Positions 41,054-51,916 of a stretch of 64,000 nt of DNA are shown here, in pieces. Both the position numbers and the translations under genes were made by a program. The stretch spans positions 1 through 64,000 of the forward strand of contig MKUN01000031.1 in NCBI GenBank assembly GCA_001897835.1, given 5' to 3'. This DNA is from Bacteroidetes bacterium 46-16. Its GTDB lineage: Bacteria; Bacteroidota; Bacteroidia; Chitinophagales; Chitinophagaceae. Under the pieces are notes generated by a model, which worked only from the letters and a program-made list of their open reading frames with translations, ran no database searches and was not told the origin of the DNA. Numbering within the stretch: the first letter of the stretch is position 1; every line of letters starts with the position of its first letter.

Positions 41054-43096
41054 ATGGAAGATCAACACAAAGGAAACAACAGCCATGCAGGTCACGATAT
41101 GGGGCACATGCATCATAGTGTTAACCCCAGGATGGGCATGGCTGGCCATGACCACCATGCGATGATGATCGCTGATTTCAGAAAAAGGTTTTATGTGGTA
41201 TTGGTGCTAACAGTCCCCATAATGCTCCTGTCCACTATGATACAGCACTTCATGGGCGTACAATGGCAATTCCCTGGTGCACAGTACATCCTGTTCGCCC
41301 TATCGAGTATTGTCTTTTTTTATGGCGGCTGGCCATTCCTTAAAGGCCTGGCAGACGAAGTGAAATCAAAGAATCCAGGTATGATGTTCCTGATTGGATT
41401 TGCCATAACTGTAGCTTACGCATATAGTGTGGCAATAGTGTTTGGGTTGGAAGGAATGGACTTTTTTTGGGAGCTGGCCACCCTGATCCTTATTATGCTT
41501 TTGGGGCATTGGATAGAAATGAAATCTGTCGCAGGCGCATCGAAAGAATTGGAATTGTTAGTGCAATTAATGCCTGCCGAGGCACATATGGTTATGCCAG
41601 GCATGGTACACGATGTAAAAACAGATACGCTGAAAGAAAATGATATTATCCTCGTAAAGCCTGGCGAAAAGGTGGCTGCAGACGGTATAATACTGGAAGG
41701 AGACAGTTATCTCAATGAAAGTATGCTTACTGGTGAATCAAAACCGGTACAAAAAATAAAGGGTGACAAGGTCATTGCTGGATCAATAAATGGGAATGGC
41801 TCGATAAAGGTCACGGTATCCCATACCGCGAAAGATTCTTATCTGTCTCAGGTCGTTAAGCTGGTAGATGATGCGCAAAAATCAAAATCAAAAACGCAGT
41901 TGCTGGCCGATACTGCCGCAAGATGGCTGACGGTCATTGCGCTGGTCACCGGGGTCGGTACATTTTTATATTGGTATTTTACCGGCCAGTCCCTGGCTTT
42001 CGCTATGGAGCGAATGGTAACGGTCATTGTTATCTGTTGTCCGCATGCGCTTGGTCTGGCAGTTCCACTGGTGGTTGCAAAATCAACGGCCTTATCCGCC
42101 AAGAATGGATTACTGATCAAGAACAGGACAGCCTTTGAAAATGCACGTAAGATAAGCACCATTGTATTTGATAAAACCGGCACATTGACGGTAGGTAAAT
42201 TTGAGGTGTCAAAAATTGTAGCATTACAGCAAGGTATTACTGAAAAAGAGGTTGTTCGACTGGCATCAGCGCTGGAACAGCAATCAGAACACCCTATTGC
42301 AACAGGCATCCTTCAAAAAGCTAAGGATCTGTCTGTCACCATTCCGGCAGCGGAGAACTTCCAGGCAATCACCGGTAAAGGTGTGGAAGCTACTGTAGAA
42401 GGTAAAATGGTACGTGTTGTCAGTCCAGGATATTTAAAGGTCAGCAGTTTGTCCATTCCTGCGGGCTTCACTGCCAATGATACTGAAACCGTTGTGTTTA
42501 TAATCGTTGATGACCACCTTGCAGGCTACATTGCTTTGTCGGATGAAATCAGAACGGAATCATTCAGTGCAATCAAGACCCTGAAAGAAAATCATATCAA
42601 ATCCATTTTACTTACAGGCGATAACGCAAAAGTAGCAAAGAGCGTCAGTGCAACATTGGGAATGGACAGCTTCATCGCCGAAGTATTGCCACATCAGAAA
42701 CTGGAAAAAATAAAAGAGCTGCAAAGTAAAGGCGAGTTTGTAGCCATGACTGGTGATGGTGTGAATGATGCGCCGGCATTGGCAGTTGCCGATATTGGTA
42801 TTGCGGTAGGCAGCGGTAGCGATATTGCTGCTGAAACTGCGGGGATCGTTTTAGTAAACAGCAACCCTAAAGATGTAGTCAGCTTAATATTGTTTGGCAA
42901 AGCTACCTATCGCAAAATGATACAGAATTTGATCTGGGCAACTGGCTACAACGTAATTGCGCTTCCACTGGCTGCGGGTATATTGTATAAACAAGGCATT
43001 TTATTAAGCCCCGCTGCCGGTGCCGTTTTAATGACCGTAAGTACAGTGGTGGTTGCCATCAATGCCAGTATGCTCAAAGTAAAAAAGTCAACCTGA
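41054..43096 (+). CDS. copB: Copper-translocating P1B-type ATPase (CopB-like)
   Basis: His/Met-rich N-terminus, CPH membrane motif (VICCPHALGLAVPLV), DKTGTLT, 'MTGDGVNDAPALAVADIGIAVG'. Confidence 0.92.
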   Translation: MEDQHKGNNSHAGHDMGHMHHSVNPRMGMAGHDHHAMMIADFRKRFYVVLVLTVPIMLLSTMIQHFMGVQWQFPGAQYILFALSSIVFFYGGWPFLKGLADEVKSKNPGMMFLIGFAITVAYAYSVAIVFGLEGMDFFWELATLILIMLLGHWIEMKSVAGASKELELLVQLMPAEAHMVMPGMVHDVKTDTLKENDIILVKPGEKVAADGIILEGDSYLNESMLTGESKPVQKIKGDKVIAGSINGNGSIKVTVSHTAKDSYLSQVVKLVDDAQKSKSKTQLLADTAARWLTVIALVTGVGTFLYWYFTGQSLAFAMERMVTVIVICCPHALGLAVPLVVAKSTALSAKNGLLIKNRTAFENARKISTIVFDKTGTLTVGKFEVSKIVALQQGITEKEVVRLASALEQQSEHPIATGILQKAKDLSVTIPAAENFQAITGKGVEATVEGKMVRVVSPGYLKVSSLSIPAGFTANDTETVVFIIVDDHLAGYIALSDEIRTESFSAIKTLKENHIKSILLTGDNAKVAKSVSATLGMDSFIAEVLPHQKLEKIKELQSKGEFVAMTGDGVNDAPALAVADIGIAVGSGSDIAAETAGIVLVNSNPKDVVSLILFGKATYRKMIQNLIWATGYNVIALPLAAGILYKQGILLSPAAGAVLMTVSTVVVAINASMLKVKKST

Positions 43097-43103
43097 AGTA
43101 ACC

Positions 43104-44348
43104 ATGCAGCATCTCTCCCAGATAATAGCGCAATATAAAACAGACACGGAAAGCGTGTATAATACCTGGTTTATTGCCAATGATGAACGATTGAAAGCCT
43201 TTCGTACCATCAGGCGTGGCGTATTACAGGTAATTGAGGATATTAAAAACAGGACGTTCCCTAATGATTTCAAGGGCAGCAGCCTGGAGTTTGTTTTGAA
43301 TTGCATTGCAGAACAAAAACAGGTCTTTGTAGGGGTTGCTCATCCATTTTACTGGAAGCCCAAATTACGCATCCCGGATATTTACGAAAACCAGGCTAAT
43401 AAAATCGCTTTCGGACAATTCCTCGAAACCTGCATCAATGCTAAAACAGAAGAGCAGGTCCTAAAGGAAGTTGTCAAATTGGATGAGTTGAAAATAAAAG
43501 GCCTGGGCCCCGCTGTGGCAAGTATCCTGTATTTCCTGCATCCCACCTTTTTCCCACCGTTCAATACCGCTATTCTCAATGGCTTTAATTTCCTATTCAG
43601 AGACAAAAAGAAGCTAGGCAGTTGGAGCGAATACCTTAAAATAAGGGAGGTATTGATCGAAACAAATACAAAGCATAAGGCAGAACTATCCAATGATCTG
43701 GGCGCAATTGCAGGTTTATGTTTTGAAATTGGCACACAAAAAATGTTGATTGGCAATGATGAGTACCTGAGTGAATCCGAGCGTAAGAATTTTGAAAAGA
43801 ATATTGAGAAGCGACAGAAAGAGATTGTTGGTGAAAAACTGGAAGAGAACCTGCACACAGAAATGCAGTACCACCTGCTAAAAATTGGTGCATCACTAGG
43901 TTACGATGTGACGCCCGCAAGTAATGATAAAAGCAAGGCATTTAATGGCCAGCTTTTCTCTTTTATGTCTCTAAACGGCTTCCCTGAATTACCCACCGAT
44001 AAAGACACGCAAAATACCATCCGTTTAATCGATGTGCTGTGGTTCGCAAAAGGAACGAATAATATCATTGGCGCTTTCGAGGTGGAAAAAAGCACCAGTA
44101 TTTATTCCGGGATTCTAAGATTGTCAGACCTGCATTTTAGTCTTGGTGATGGTGATAAGGTATTCTACATCATTATACCGGACAGCAGGGAAAAAGACGT
44201 GGTGCTGCAACTGAACAGACCCGTGATCAGGCGTTCAAAAATAAATATCAGGTACATTCTGTTTTCGGATTTGCGTTCACATTGTGATGCCATCTGCAAA
44301 TTCGGGTCGGATCATTCAGTTATGGAAAAAATAGCTAAAACGGTTTAA
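43104..44348 (+). CDS. Putative restriction-endonuclease-like protein
   Basis: C-terminal 'NIIGAFEVEKSTSIYSGILRLSDL' resembles a PD-(D/E)XK core; N-terminal HhH-like 'LKIKGLGPAVASILYFLHP'. Confidence 0.55.
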   Translation: MQHLSQIIAQYKTDTESVYNTWFIANDERLKAFRTIRRGVLQVIEDIKNRTFPNDFKGSSLEFVLNCIAEQKQVFVGVAHPFYWKPKLRIPDIYENQANKIAFGQFLETCINAKTEEQVLKEVVKLDELKIKGLGPAVASILYFLHPTFFPPFNTAILNGFNFLFRDKKKLGSWSEYLKIREVLIETNTKHKAELSNDLGAIAGLCFEIGTQKMLIGNDEYLSESERKNFEKNIEKRQKEIVGEKLEENLHTEMQYHLLKIGASLGYDVTPASNDKSKAFNGQLFSFMSLNGFPELPTDKDTQNTIRLIDVLWFAKGTNNIIGAFEVEKSTSIYSGILRLSDLHFSLGDGDKVFYIIIPDSREKDVVLQLNRPVIRRSKINIRYILFSDLRSHCDAICKFGSDHSVMEKIAKTV

Positions 44349-44358
44349 AACTAATTCA

Positions 44359-47097
44359 ATGAAAAAGCTAACGGTATCAGGTTTATTGCTCCTCCTTTGC
44401 TTATACACACAGGCACAGGACATGAAAGGGATGGATATGAGTAAAGACAAGGGCAATAAAAATACACAAAGCGTCAGCTACACTTGTCCCATGCACCCTG
44501 AAATCCACGCTGCGAAACCGGGAAATTGTCCCAAATGTGGCATGAAACTGGTTAAAGAAAAGACTAAAGACGCTGCTGCCCCAAAGCCTAAAGTCAGAGA
44601 TTACAATCAGAATGCGGCGCAAAACAAAAGCACCACGGAACATACACCTTCCGCCGATGATCAGGCCGTAACCTATACCTGCCCCACGCACCCAGAGATA
44701 CATGCTGCAAAGCCAGGTAATTGTCCGAAATGTGGCATGAGACTGGTGACAGAAAAGCCCAAATTGACTTCCGGCGATCAGGGTGGTGCTAAGCAGATGG
44801 ACGACAGTTCAAAAGTAATGGGCAATATGTCCGGAATGGAGCTGCCGAAGGCAAATCTTGGACACATCAATACAATTACCAATAATACACCTCCCCATAC
44901 CGTTCGTTATGATCTGTATGTTACCGACACGACAGTAATATTTGGTAAGAAACGTAAGCGGGCTATAGCTGTAAATGGGCAAATCCCTATGCCTACACTT
45001 ACTTTCACAGAAGGTGACACCGCAGAGATCTACGTACATAATGGCCTCGATGAAGAAACATCATTACATTGGCATGGACTGTTTTTACCAAATCAGTACG
45101 ATGGCGTGCCCAATCTTACCCAGATGCCGATTAAGCCGCATTCTACACATTTATACAGGTTCCCCATCAGGCAGCATGGAACGCATTGGTACCATAGTCA
45201 TACCAAATTACAGGAACAAATCGGCATGTATGGTGCATTTATAATCAATAAAAGAAAGGAATGGGATATGCCGACGATCCCGCTTGTTATAAGTGAATGG
45301 GCGGATATGAATCCCAAAGAAATAGACCGTAGCCTGCATAATGCTACGGATTGGTTTGCAATAAAAAAGGGCTCAACGCAAAGCTACTCGGAAGCAATTG
45401 TAAGCGGACATTTTAAAACGAAAGTAACCAATGAGTGGAAGCGAATGACTGCCATGGACGTTAGTGATGTTTACTATGATAAATTCCTGTTGAACGGTAT
45501 GAATCCGTATGAACAACCTCAATTTAAAGCAGGAGATAAGGTTAGGTTACGCATAATGAACAGCGGCGCATCAGATTATTTCTGGTTGAGCTATTCAGGT
45601 GGTAAGATCACTGTTGTTGCAACAGACGGCAATGATGTTGTACCGGTTGAAGTTGACCGTTTGATAATAGCCGTTTCTGAAACGTATGATGTCATCGTAA
45701 CTGTACCCGAAAATAAAAGCTATGAATTTCTGGTGACACCTGAAGATCGTACCAAGTCCACTTCACTTTGGTTGGGCGATGGTGAAAAAGTACCAGCGGC
45801 CAGGATGCCTCGACTTAAGTATTTCGCAGGGATGAAAATGATGAATGACATGATGGATATGAAAGGTAACCTGGTGAAAATGGAGGGCATGGAAATGCAC
45901 AATCAGATCATGGATATGAACACTGTCATGTACCCGGAAATTACCGGCCCCGAAAAGCCTGTAGATAATGATACAATAGGTACCACAATGAAGAGCGAAG
46001 GTGAGAGGCAGGCGGCGGACAATCAAGGCATGGCAGGGATGGATATGAGTGGCGAAACTCGGGACATCGTGACCCTTAATTATACGATGTTGCGGTCACC
46101 GGAAAAAACCACGTTGCCGAAGGGGCCTTTAAAAGAATTAAAATTCAATTTAACAGGTAACATGAACCGCTATGTATGGACGCTGGATAATCAAACGGTG
46201 TCGGAAAGCGATAAAATATTAATCAAAAAAGGAGAGAACTTAAGAATCATTCTTTATAATAATTCCATGATGCGGCACCCGATGCACTTGCATGGACATG
46301 ATTTCAGGGTATTGAACGGGCAAGGCGAGTATGCGCCAATGAAAAACGTGTTGGATATGATGCCGATGGAAACCGATACAATAGAATTTGCAGCATCCGA
46401 AAACGGGGGTGACTGGTTTTTCCATTGTCATATTCTGTATCATATGATGAGCGGTATGGGAAGGGTGTTCAGTTATGAAAATTCGCCACCCAATCCCGAA
46501 ATACCTGATCCAAAGCTTGCACAACGCAGATTGTTTGCTGATGACAGGATGGCGCGTTTGATGGCAACGGTTGGTATAGAAAGTAATGGTAGTGACGGAG
46601 AGGTTGTACTTGCTCAGACCCGATGGAAAGCAAATACACTTTGGCATTTAGGCTATAATGATGAGAAGGGCTATGAAAGTGAAACTATGGTTGGGCGTTA
46701 TCTCGGACGTATGCAATGGTGGTATCCGTATATAGGATTTGACTATCACTATAAAAGACCCAACCCAAATGAGAAGAACCTTTTCGGTAGTGACAAGAAG
46801 AACATGTTCGGTCAGATAAGTAATAAAGAAAACCGCAAAACGGTCGTAGCCGGCGTGGCCTATACTTTGCCCATGTTATTTATTGCCGATGCCAGGATCG
46901 ATGGTGACGGCAAGTTTCGGTTCCAGTTAAGCAGGGAAGATATTCCGGTTACCAAACGGCTGCGCTTCAGCATCATGATAAATACGGACAAAGAATACAT
47001 GGCAGGATTTAGATACATTTTGAACAAATATCTATCAGCATCTACGCACTTTGACAGTGACATGGGATTAGGTGCCGGGATAACAATCACTTACTAG
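44359..47097 (+). CDS. Multicopper oxidase fused to two heavy-metal-binding domains and a C-terminal CopB-like barrel
   Basis: Two 'YTCP[MT]HPEIHAAKPGNCPKCGM' repeats; HWHGLF, HWYHSH, HPMHLHGHDF, HCHILYHMMSGMGR; beta-strand-rich C-terminus. Confidence 0.88.
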   Translation: MKKLTVSGLLLLLCLYTQAQDMKGMDMSKDKGNKNTQSVSYTCPMHPEIHAAKPGNCPKCGMKLVKEKTKDAAAPKPKVRDYNQNAAQNKSTTEHTPSADDQAVTYTCPTHPEIHAAKPGNCPKCGMRLVTEKPKLTSGDQGGAKQMDDSSKVMGNMSGMELPKANLGHINTITNNTPPHTVRYDLYVTDTTVIFGKKRKRAIAVNGQIPMPTLTFTEGDTAEIYVHNGLDEETSLHWHGLFLPNQYDGVPNLTQMPIKPHSTHLYRFPIRQHGTHWYHSHTKLQEQIGMYGAFIINKRKEWDMPTIPLVISEWADMNPKEIDRSLHNATDWFAIKKGSTQSYSEAIVSGHFKTKVTNEWKRMTAMDVSDVYYDKFLLNGMNPYEQPQFKAGDKVRLRIMNSGASDYFWLSYSGGKITVVATDGNDVVPVEVDRLIIAVSETYDVIVTVPENKSYEFLVTPEDRTKSTSLWLGDGEKVPAARMPRLKYFAGMKMMNDMMDMKGNLVKMEGMEMHNQIMDMNTVMYPEITGPEKPVDNDTIGTTMKSEGERQAADNQGMAGMDMSGETRDIVTLNYTMLRSPEKTTLPKGPLKELKFNLTGNMNRYVWTLDNQTVSESDKILIKKGENLRIILYNNSMMRHPMHLHGHDFRVLNGQGEYAPMKNVLDMMPMETDTIEFAASENGGDWFFHCHILYHMMSGMGRVFSYENSPPNPEIPDPKLAQRRLFADDRMARLMATVGIESNGSDGEVVLAQTRWKANTLWHLGYNDEKGYESETMVGRYLGRMQWWYPYIGFDYHYKRPNPNEKNLFGSDKKNMFGQISNKENRKTVVAGVAYTLPMLFIADARIDGDGKFRFQLSREDIPVTKRLRFSIMINTDKEYMAGFRYILNKYLSASTHFDSDMGLGAGITITY

Positions 47098-47361
47098 TGG
47101 TTTATATAAATCTGTAATTCCAATAGTTCCGTTTCATTGCGCCGTTTTTGGTTTTCCTCTCGTTGGGATGACAGTAGACAAATAAAACAAGACCACGAAG
47201 GGTGCTATAATGTTCACAGGCTTTAAGAACATCAGAATGTGGTGAAGCACGAGCTGGGAGTAAGCATTAAACACAATGCAGATAAACAGCATAGCCATTG
47301 TAGAATAATAAACCGCTTTTACTATAATTTATGAATCCCAGAACCTGATATAAAACTACAA

Positions 47362-49890
47362 TTATTTTAATGAGGTGCTACCATACCATCTGAAAAATAT
47401 ACGTTTCAACAAGTCTGCAGTGATAATATAACACAAAATAATAACGGCAATAACGCATACTTGTATCAGATCAAGGGTTACTAGTCCTAAACCTGATGCA
47501 AACGGCGATACAGGCAGCCATACAGTACCCAGTAAACATATACTGCCCAATATCAACAACCACTTACCAGGCACACTTTTAAGAAATGATTTACGCGTAC
47601 GCATAATGAAGAGTATAAATAATTCCGTCATTACCGATTCTACAAACCAGCCGGTTTGAAAAGAACTGTTTTGCAGATGATAGTAATAATAGAGCACATA
47701 GAAAGTCAGAAAATCAAAAAAGGAACTATGCAATCCAAATGCCACCATAAAACTCCTGATCATCTTCATGTCCCATTTACCAGGTCGCTTAACCTGATCT
47801 GTATCTACATTGTCCGAAGAGACTGCAAGAAAAGGGAGGTCTGTTAGGAAATTGGTAAGCAATATCTGTTTGGGTAGCATAGGTAGGAACGGCAGCAACC
47901 GGGATGCGCCCGCGACACTAAGCATATTCCCAAATGTTGCACCTGTTGTGATGAAAATATACTTTAAGGAGTTGGCAAATGTTTTACGTCCTTCTATAAC
48001 CCCATCTGCAAGCACCGATAGATCCTTTTCCAGCAATACGAAATCAGCCGCTTCACGGGCCACATCTACGGCATTGTTGGTGGAGATGCCTGTATCTGCG
48101 GTGTGTATGGCTGCAACATCATTAATACCATCACCTATATAAGCTACCGTGTGATGAGACTTCTGTAATGACTTTATAATACGTTCTTTCTGGTATGGTT
48201 CGACCTCGGCAAAAATATCAGTATAGGCCGCCTGCACGACCAACGCTTCCGGTGACATGTTGTTGAGGTCTTTTCCTGTAATAATCCTAGATGTTTCTAT
48301 ACCCAGCTCCCTGGCGACATATCCCGCAACAAATTGGTTATCGCCTGTAATAATTTTCACACCGATAGTCAGTTCGCGCAAACGTGCTAGGGATTCTTTA
48401 ATATTTTCTTTCAGCGGATCTTCTAAGACAACAAAACCTAAAAATATCATTTCCGATTCATCTTCCTTCGATGTTTGGGCATTGTTGATCTCTTTATAAG
48501 CCAAACCTATCAACCGAAAACCGCTGCTGCAGTAATTAGCGTAAAATGCTTGAATACGGTTACGGTCAATGGGAATGACTGTTCCGCTTTCTTCTTTTTG
48601 GTATATGCATAACGAGAGTATATTGTCAACGGCGCCTTTTGTGATCAGCAGGTTTTTGCCCTTGTATCTGACAGCTATACTCAAACGTTTTCTGATAAAA
48701 TCATAAGGCACCTCATCCGTTTTTTCAAATCCGGAGATATCCTGTTGTACCTGTTGAATAGCTGCATCTATAGGGTTCAGAAAGCCATTTTGCAAGTTTG
48801 CATTCAGGCAGGCATATAGCTGTACCTCCGCATTGGGTTTGCCTGTAGAATCGACGATCTCTTTTACTTTAATAGCACCTTCAGTAATTGTTCCCGTTTT
48901 ATCAGTACAAAGTATATCTACCTCTCCAAAATTGAAAATGGAAGAAAGCTTCTTTACAATCACCTTTTTTGCAAGCATTCTTTTAGCCCCCGCTGACATC
49001 GCAAAGGTCATGATAGCAGGGAGTAACTCCGGAGCCATACCCACAGCAATAGCCAAAGCAAACAGAATGGAATCAAATAATGGGTTATGAAAGTAAAGGT
49101 TTACCGCAAGAATGGCTATAGATAGGACAATTGTAATCTGCATCAGAAAATAGCCAAACTTTTTGATGCCAGTTTCAAAAGCTGTTTCGGCTGTCTTTGT
49201 GAGGCTATGCGCCATTTGCCCGAATACCGTATTACTTCCCGTATTGACGGCTATTGCTTTACCCGTACCACTTACTACGCTCGTGCCTTGCCAAAGACAA
49301 TTTGTTTTTTCGGCTATAGGTGCATCTCCAGCAACCTGTCCAGGAACTTTTTCTACCGGGTAGGATTCACCAGTAATACTACTTTCGTTTACATGCAGCT
49401 CATTGTTATCTATCAGTCTGCAATCGGCTGGTATAATGTCTCCTGCTTTAAATAAAAGCACATCACCTGGCACTACATCGTTAGTATCGATTTCCTGTTG
49501 TTGTCCGCCACGTACAATGGTACATTGCAGGCGTATCATCTTTTGTAGTTGCTCAACTGCACGTCCTGCATTTAACTCCTGCCAGAAGCCTAATAAGCCG
49601 GTGACTAATAAAATACCGAGTATGATAAGCGTATCAGTCGTTTCTCCTAAAATGGCTGAAAGAATAACTGCTATAACTAACAATAGCACAAGTGGACTGG
49701 TAAACTGATGTATAAACAATTTCATTTCACGCCGGAAGCGCGAAGTGGGAGTGGAGGTCCCTTTTTGTTCAGAAAGGCGCTCTTTCGCCGTATCGACATT
49801 CAGTCCTGTATCTAATGAAGACTTAAGCTGTGAGGCAAGGTCATTTAAAGGCTGGTCTGAAAAATGATCTGTTGGCATAATTCCTGGCAC
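47362..49890 (-). CDS. mgtA: Magnesium-translocating P-type ATPase (MgtA-like)
   Basis: 'LCTDKTGTITEGAI', 'AYIGDGINDVAAIHTADTGIS', 'AVGMAPELLPAIM'. Confidence 0.92.
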   Translation of the reverse strand: MPGIMPTDHFSDQPLNDLASQLKSSLDTGLNVDTAKERLSEQKGTSTPTSRFRREMKLFIHQFTSPLVLLLVIAVILSAILGETTDTLIILGILLVTGLLGFWQELNAGRAVEQLQKMIRLQCTIVRGGQQQEIDTNDVVPGDVLLFKAGDIIPADCRLIDNNELHVNESSITGESYPVEKVPGQVAGDAPIAEKTNCLWQGTSVVSGTGKAIAVNTGSNTVFGQMAHSLTKTAETAFETGIKKFGYFLMQITIVLSIAILAVNLYFHNPLFDSILFALAIAVGMAPELLPAIMTFAMSAGAKRMLAKKVIVKKLSSIFNFGEVDILCTDKTGTITEGAIKVKEIVDSTGKPNAEVQLYACLNANLQNGFLNPIDAAIQQVQQDISGFEKTDEVPYDFIRKRLSIAVRYKGKNLLITKGAVDNILSLCIYQKEESGTVIPIDRNRIQAFYANYCSSGFRLIGLAYKEINNAQTSKEDESEMIFLGFVVLEDPLKENIKESLARLRELTIGVKIITGDNQFVAGYVARELGIETSRIITGKDLNNMSPEALVVQAAYTDIFAEVEPYQKERIIKSLQKSHHTVAYIGDGINDVAAIHTADTGISTNNAVDVAREAADFVLLEKDLSVLADGVIEGRKTFANSLKYIFITTGATFGNMLSVAGASRLLPFLPMLPKQILLTNFLTDLPFLAVSSDNVDTDQVKRPGKWDMKMIRSFMVAFGLHSSFFDFLTFYVLYYYYHLQNSSFQTGWFVESVMTELFILFIMRTRKSFLKSVPGKWLLILGSICLLGTVWLPVSPFASGLGLVTLDLIQVCVIAVIILCYIITADLLKRIFFRWYGSTSLK

Positions 49891-49908
49891 TGTTTAAATT
49901 GGGTTCGC

Positions 49909-50661
49909 TTATCGTGCGGTAAGTCCACCATCGATCACCAGCTCTGCTCCAGTTGTATAAGATGATTCATCAGAGGCCAGATAGAGTGCAGCATATGCAA
50001 TCTCCATTACATCTCCTATCCTGCCCATAGGACACATGTTCTTTATTATTTCCTTTGAGTCTTCAGAAGATGCCAGAAACTCCGTCATAGGCGTTAATAC
50101 ACCACCGGGATGAATACTGTTAACACGAATATTGTCTTTTGCAAATTCGACAGCCTGATCTTTAGTAAGCAATCGTAATGCACCTTTTGAAGCGGTATAT
50201 GCCGGGCCATTACCGCCAACTAATCCTGCTATGGACGAAATGTTCACAATGGCCCCGGAACCTGCACGTCTCATGTGCGGGATACATAATTTGGAACCGA
50301 GGAATGGCCCGGTAAGGTTAATATCAATAATCTTCTGCCAATCCGCACCGGAGGTAGATTCCGTTGTAGCGCCTGGAGGATAAACTCCTGCATTATTAAT
50401 AAGAATATGCAGACCACCATATAATGATATTGTCTTGTCAATGACGCAATTCCAATTGCTTTCTGAAATAACATTATGAATAACGTAGTCAATCATGAGT
50501 CCTTCACTGTGAGCCTGGATTACCCATGACTTCAATTTTTCTTCCTGAACGTCAGTTGCTATTACTTTGGCGCCTTCAGTTGCAAATAATAGTGCTATTG
50601 CTTTACCCATACCACCGGCAGCTCCGGTTACAATAGCTATTTTATTTTCAAGTCTGCCCAT
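49909..50661 (-). CDS. SDR-family oxidoreductase
   Basis: 'IVTGAAGGMGKAIA', 'NNAGVYPPG', 'YTASKGAL'; start MGRLENK inside the 49909..50691 ORF. Confidence 0.9.
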   Translation of the reverse strand: MGRLENKIAIVTGAAGGMGKAIALLFATEGAKVIATDVQEEKLKSWVIQAHSEGLMIDYVIHNVISESNWNCVIDKTISLYGGLHILINNAGVYPPGATTESTSGADWQKIIDINLTGPFLGSKLCIPHMRRAGSGAIVNISSIAGLVGGNGPAYTASKGALRLLTKDQAVEFAKDNIRVNSIHPGGVLTPMTEFLASSEDSKEIIKNMCPMGRIGDVMEIAYAALYLASDESSYTTGAELVIDGGLTAR

Positions 50662-50990
50662 AGGTTTAATAATTAAGAGTGTAGCTAACATGAAAGTACA
50701 AAAAACTGCTTGGAACAGGTAACAAATCCCGAAGCAACTTAATAAGCTTCATATGGGAAATTTGAATATTGCTCGTTGGACGAGCAACTTAACGTGAACT
50801 CATACCTGATTGGTTAAAATGTTCATTAGAAATATCAACAAGTATTTTATCATTACTTTTAATGCCTAAGGGTACCTATGTAGTCAGGTTAATATTAATG
50901 ATTCCATACTTGCTAAATGTCGTCAAGTATTATCTTAACTGTAAATTGTTACTTATTGCAGCGAAAAAGAGATAGATATCATTGTTTCAG

Positions 50991-51004
50991 TTGATGAAAA
51001 TCAG
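50991..51004. promoter_or_regulatory. Candidate FNR/CRP-like box upstream of universal stress protein
   Basis: TTGAT-GAAA-ATCAG, 9 of 10 half-site positions matching TTGAT-N4-ATCAA, about 52 bp before the ATG at 51056. Confidence 0.35.
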
Positions 51005-51055
51005 AAATTAAGATGAGTAATTCTAATAATTTTACGTTCAGAATACAATTAGAAT

Positions 51056-51880
51056 ATGAATACCATAATTGTTCCAACTGATTTTTCAGAGGCCTCTATG
51101 AATGCCGCCTATTACGCAGTCGCAATGGCTCGGCATATTCAGGCAAATGTTATGCTGTTACATGTGCTTCCTTTACCGCTAACGATTTCTGAAGTGCCCA
51201 TTCCTGTTGATAGTTACGATATCGCTTTAGATGAAGCCAATTCATCCCTGAAGAATTTAAAGGCAAAACTGGAACAATATACTGCGGGCAGCCTGTCCAT
51301 ATCTACCAAGTGTTCTACAAGCAGTTTTTTAGATGAGATTGCAAATATCAATATGCAAAATGATGTATTTGCTATGATCATGGGTACCAGTGGCGCCGGT
51401 GCTACCCAGGCATTCTTTCTTGGCAGCTTCAGCATTTCTGCTGCAAAACACCTTCATCATCCTGTAATTGTAGTTCCACCTGATTACAAGTATCAAGCTA
51501 TTGAAAAAATAGGTCTTGCCTGTGATATGAAAGAAGTATCAGAATCCCTTCCTAAGAATAGTATCCACGCACTATTAAATGAATATAAAGCATCTCTTGA
51601 AGTGCTATATGTGAGTTCGCATAAGGGAAAACACTACCCAGAAGTATTAGCCGAGAGCAAATTCCTGCAAATATGGCTACAACAGTACCATCCAAATATT
51701 TCGATCACAACGAATGATGATATAAAGCAAGGATTAGAAGAATTTGTTCAAATAAATAATATAGATCTTTTATTACTGTTGCCAAAAGAAAGAAATTTCT
51801 TAGAGAACATATTTCATAAAAGCCTTACCAAGAAAATGGTACTTCATCCCCCCATCCCTATTATGATCGTACATAGTTAG
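51056..51880 (+). CDS. Universal stress protein (two UspA-like halves)
   Basis: 'IIVPTDFSEASMNAAYYAVAMAR', 'IMGTSGAGATQAFFLGSFSISAAKHLHHPVIVVP'. Confidence 0.9.
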   Translation: MNTIIVPTDFSEASMNAAYYAVAMARHIQANVMLLHVLPLPLTISEVPIPVDSYDIALDEANSSLKNLKAKLEQYTAGSLSISTKCSTSSFLDEIANINMQNDVFAMIMGTSGAGATQAFFLGSFSISAAKHLHHPVIVVPPDYKYQAIEKIGLACDMKEVSESLPKNSIHALLNEYKASLEVLYVSSHKGKHYPEVLAESKFLQIWLQQYHPNISITTNDDIKQGLEEFVQINNIDLLLLLPKERNFLENIFHKSLTKKMVLHPPIPIMIVHS

Positions 51881-51916
51881 CAACATATTAATTTTTTAAT
51901 TCACCAACATCAATTA

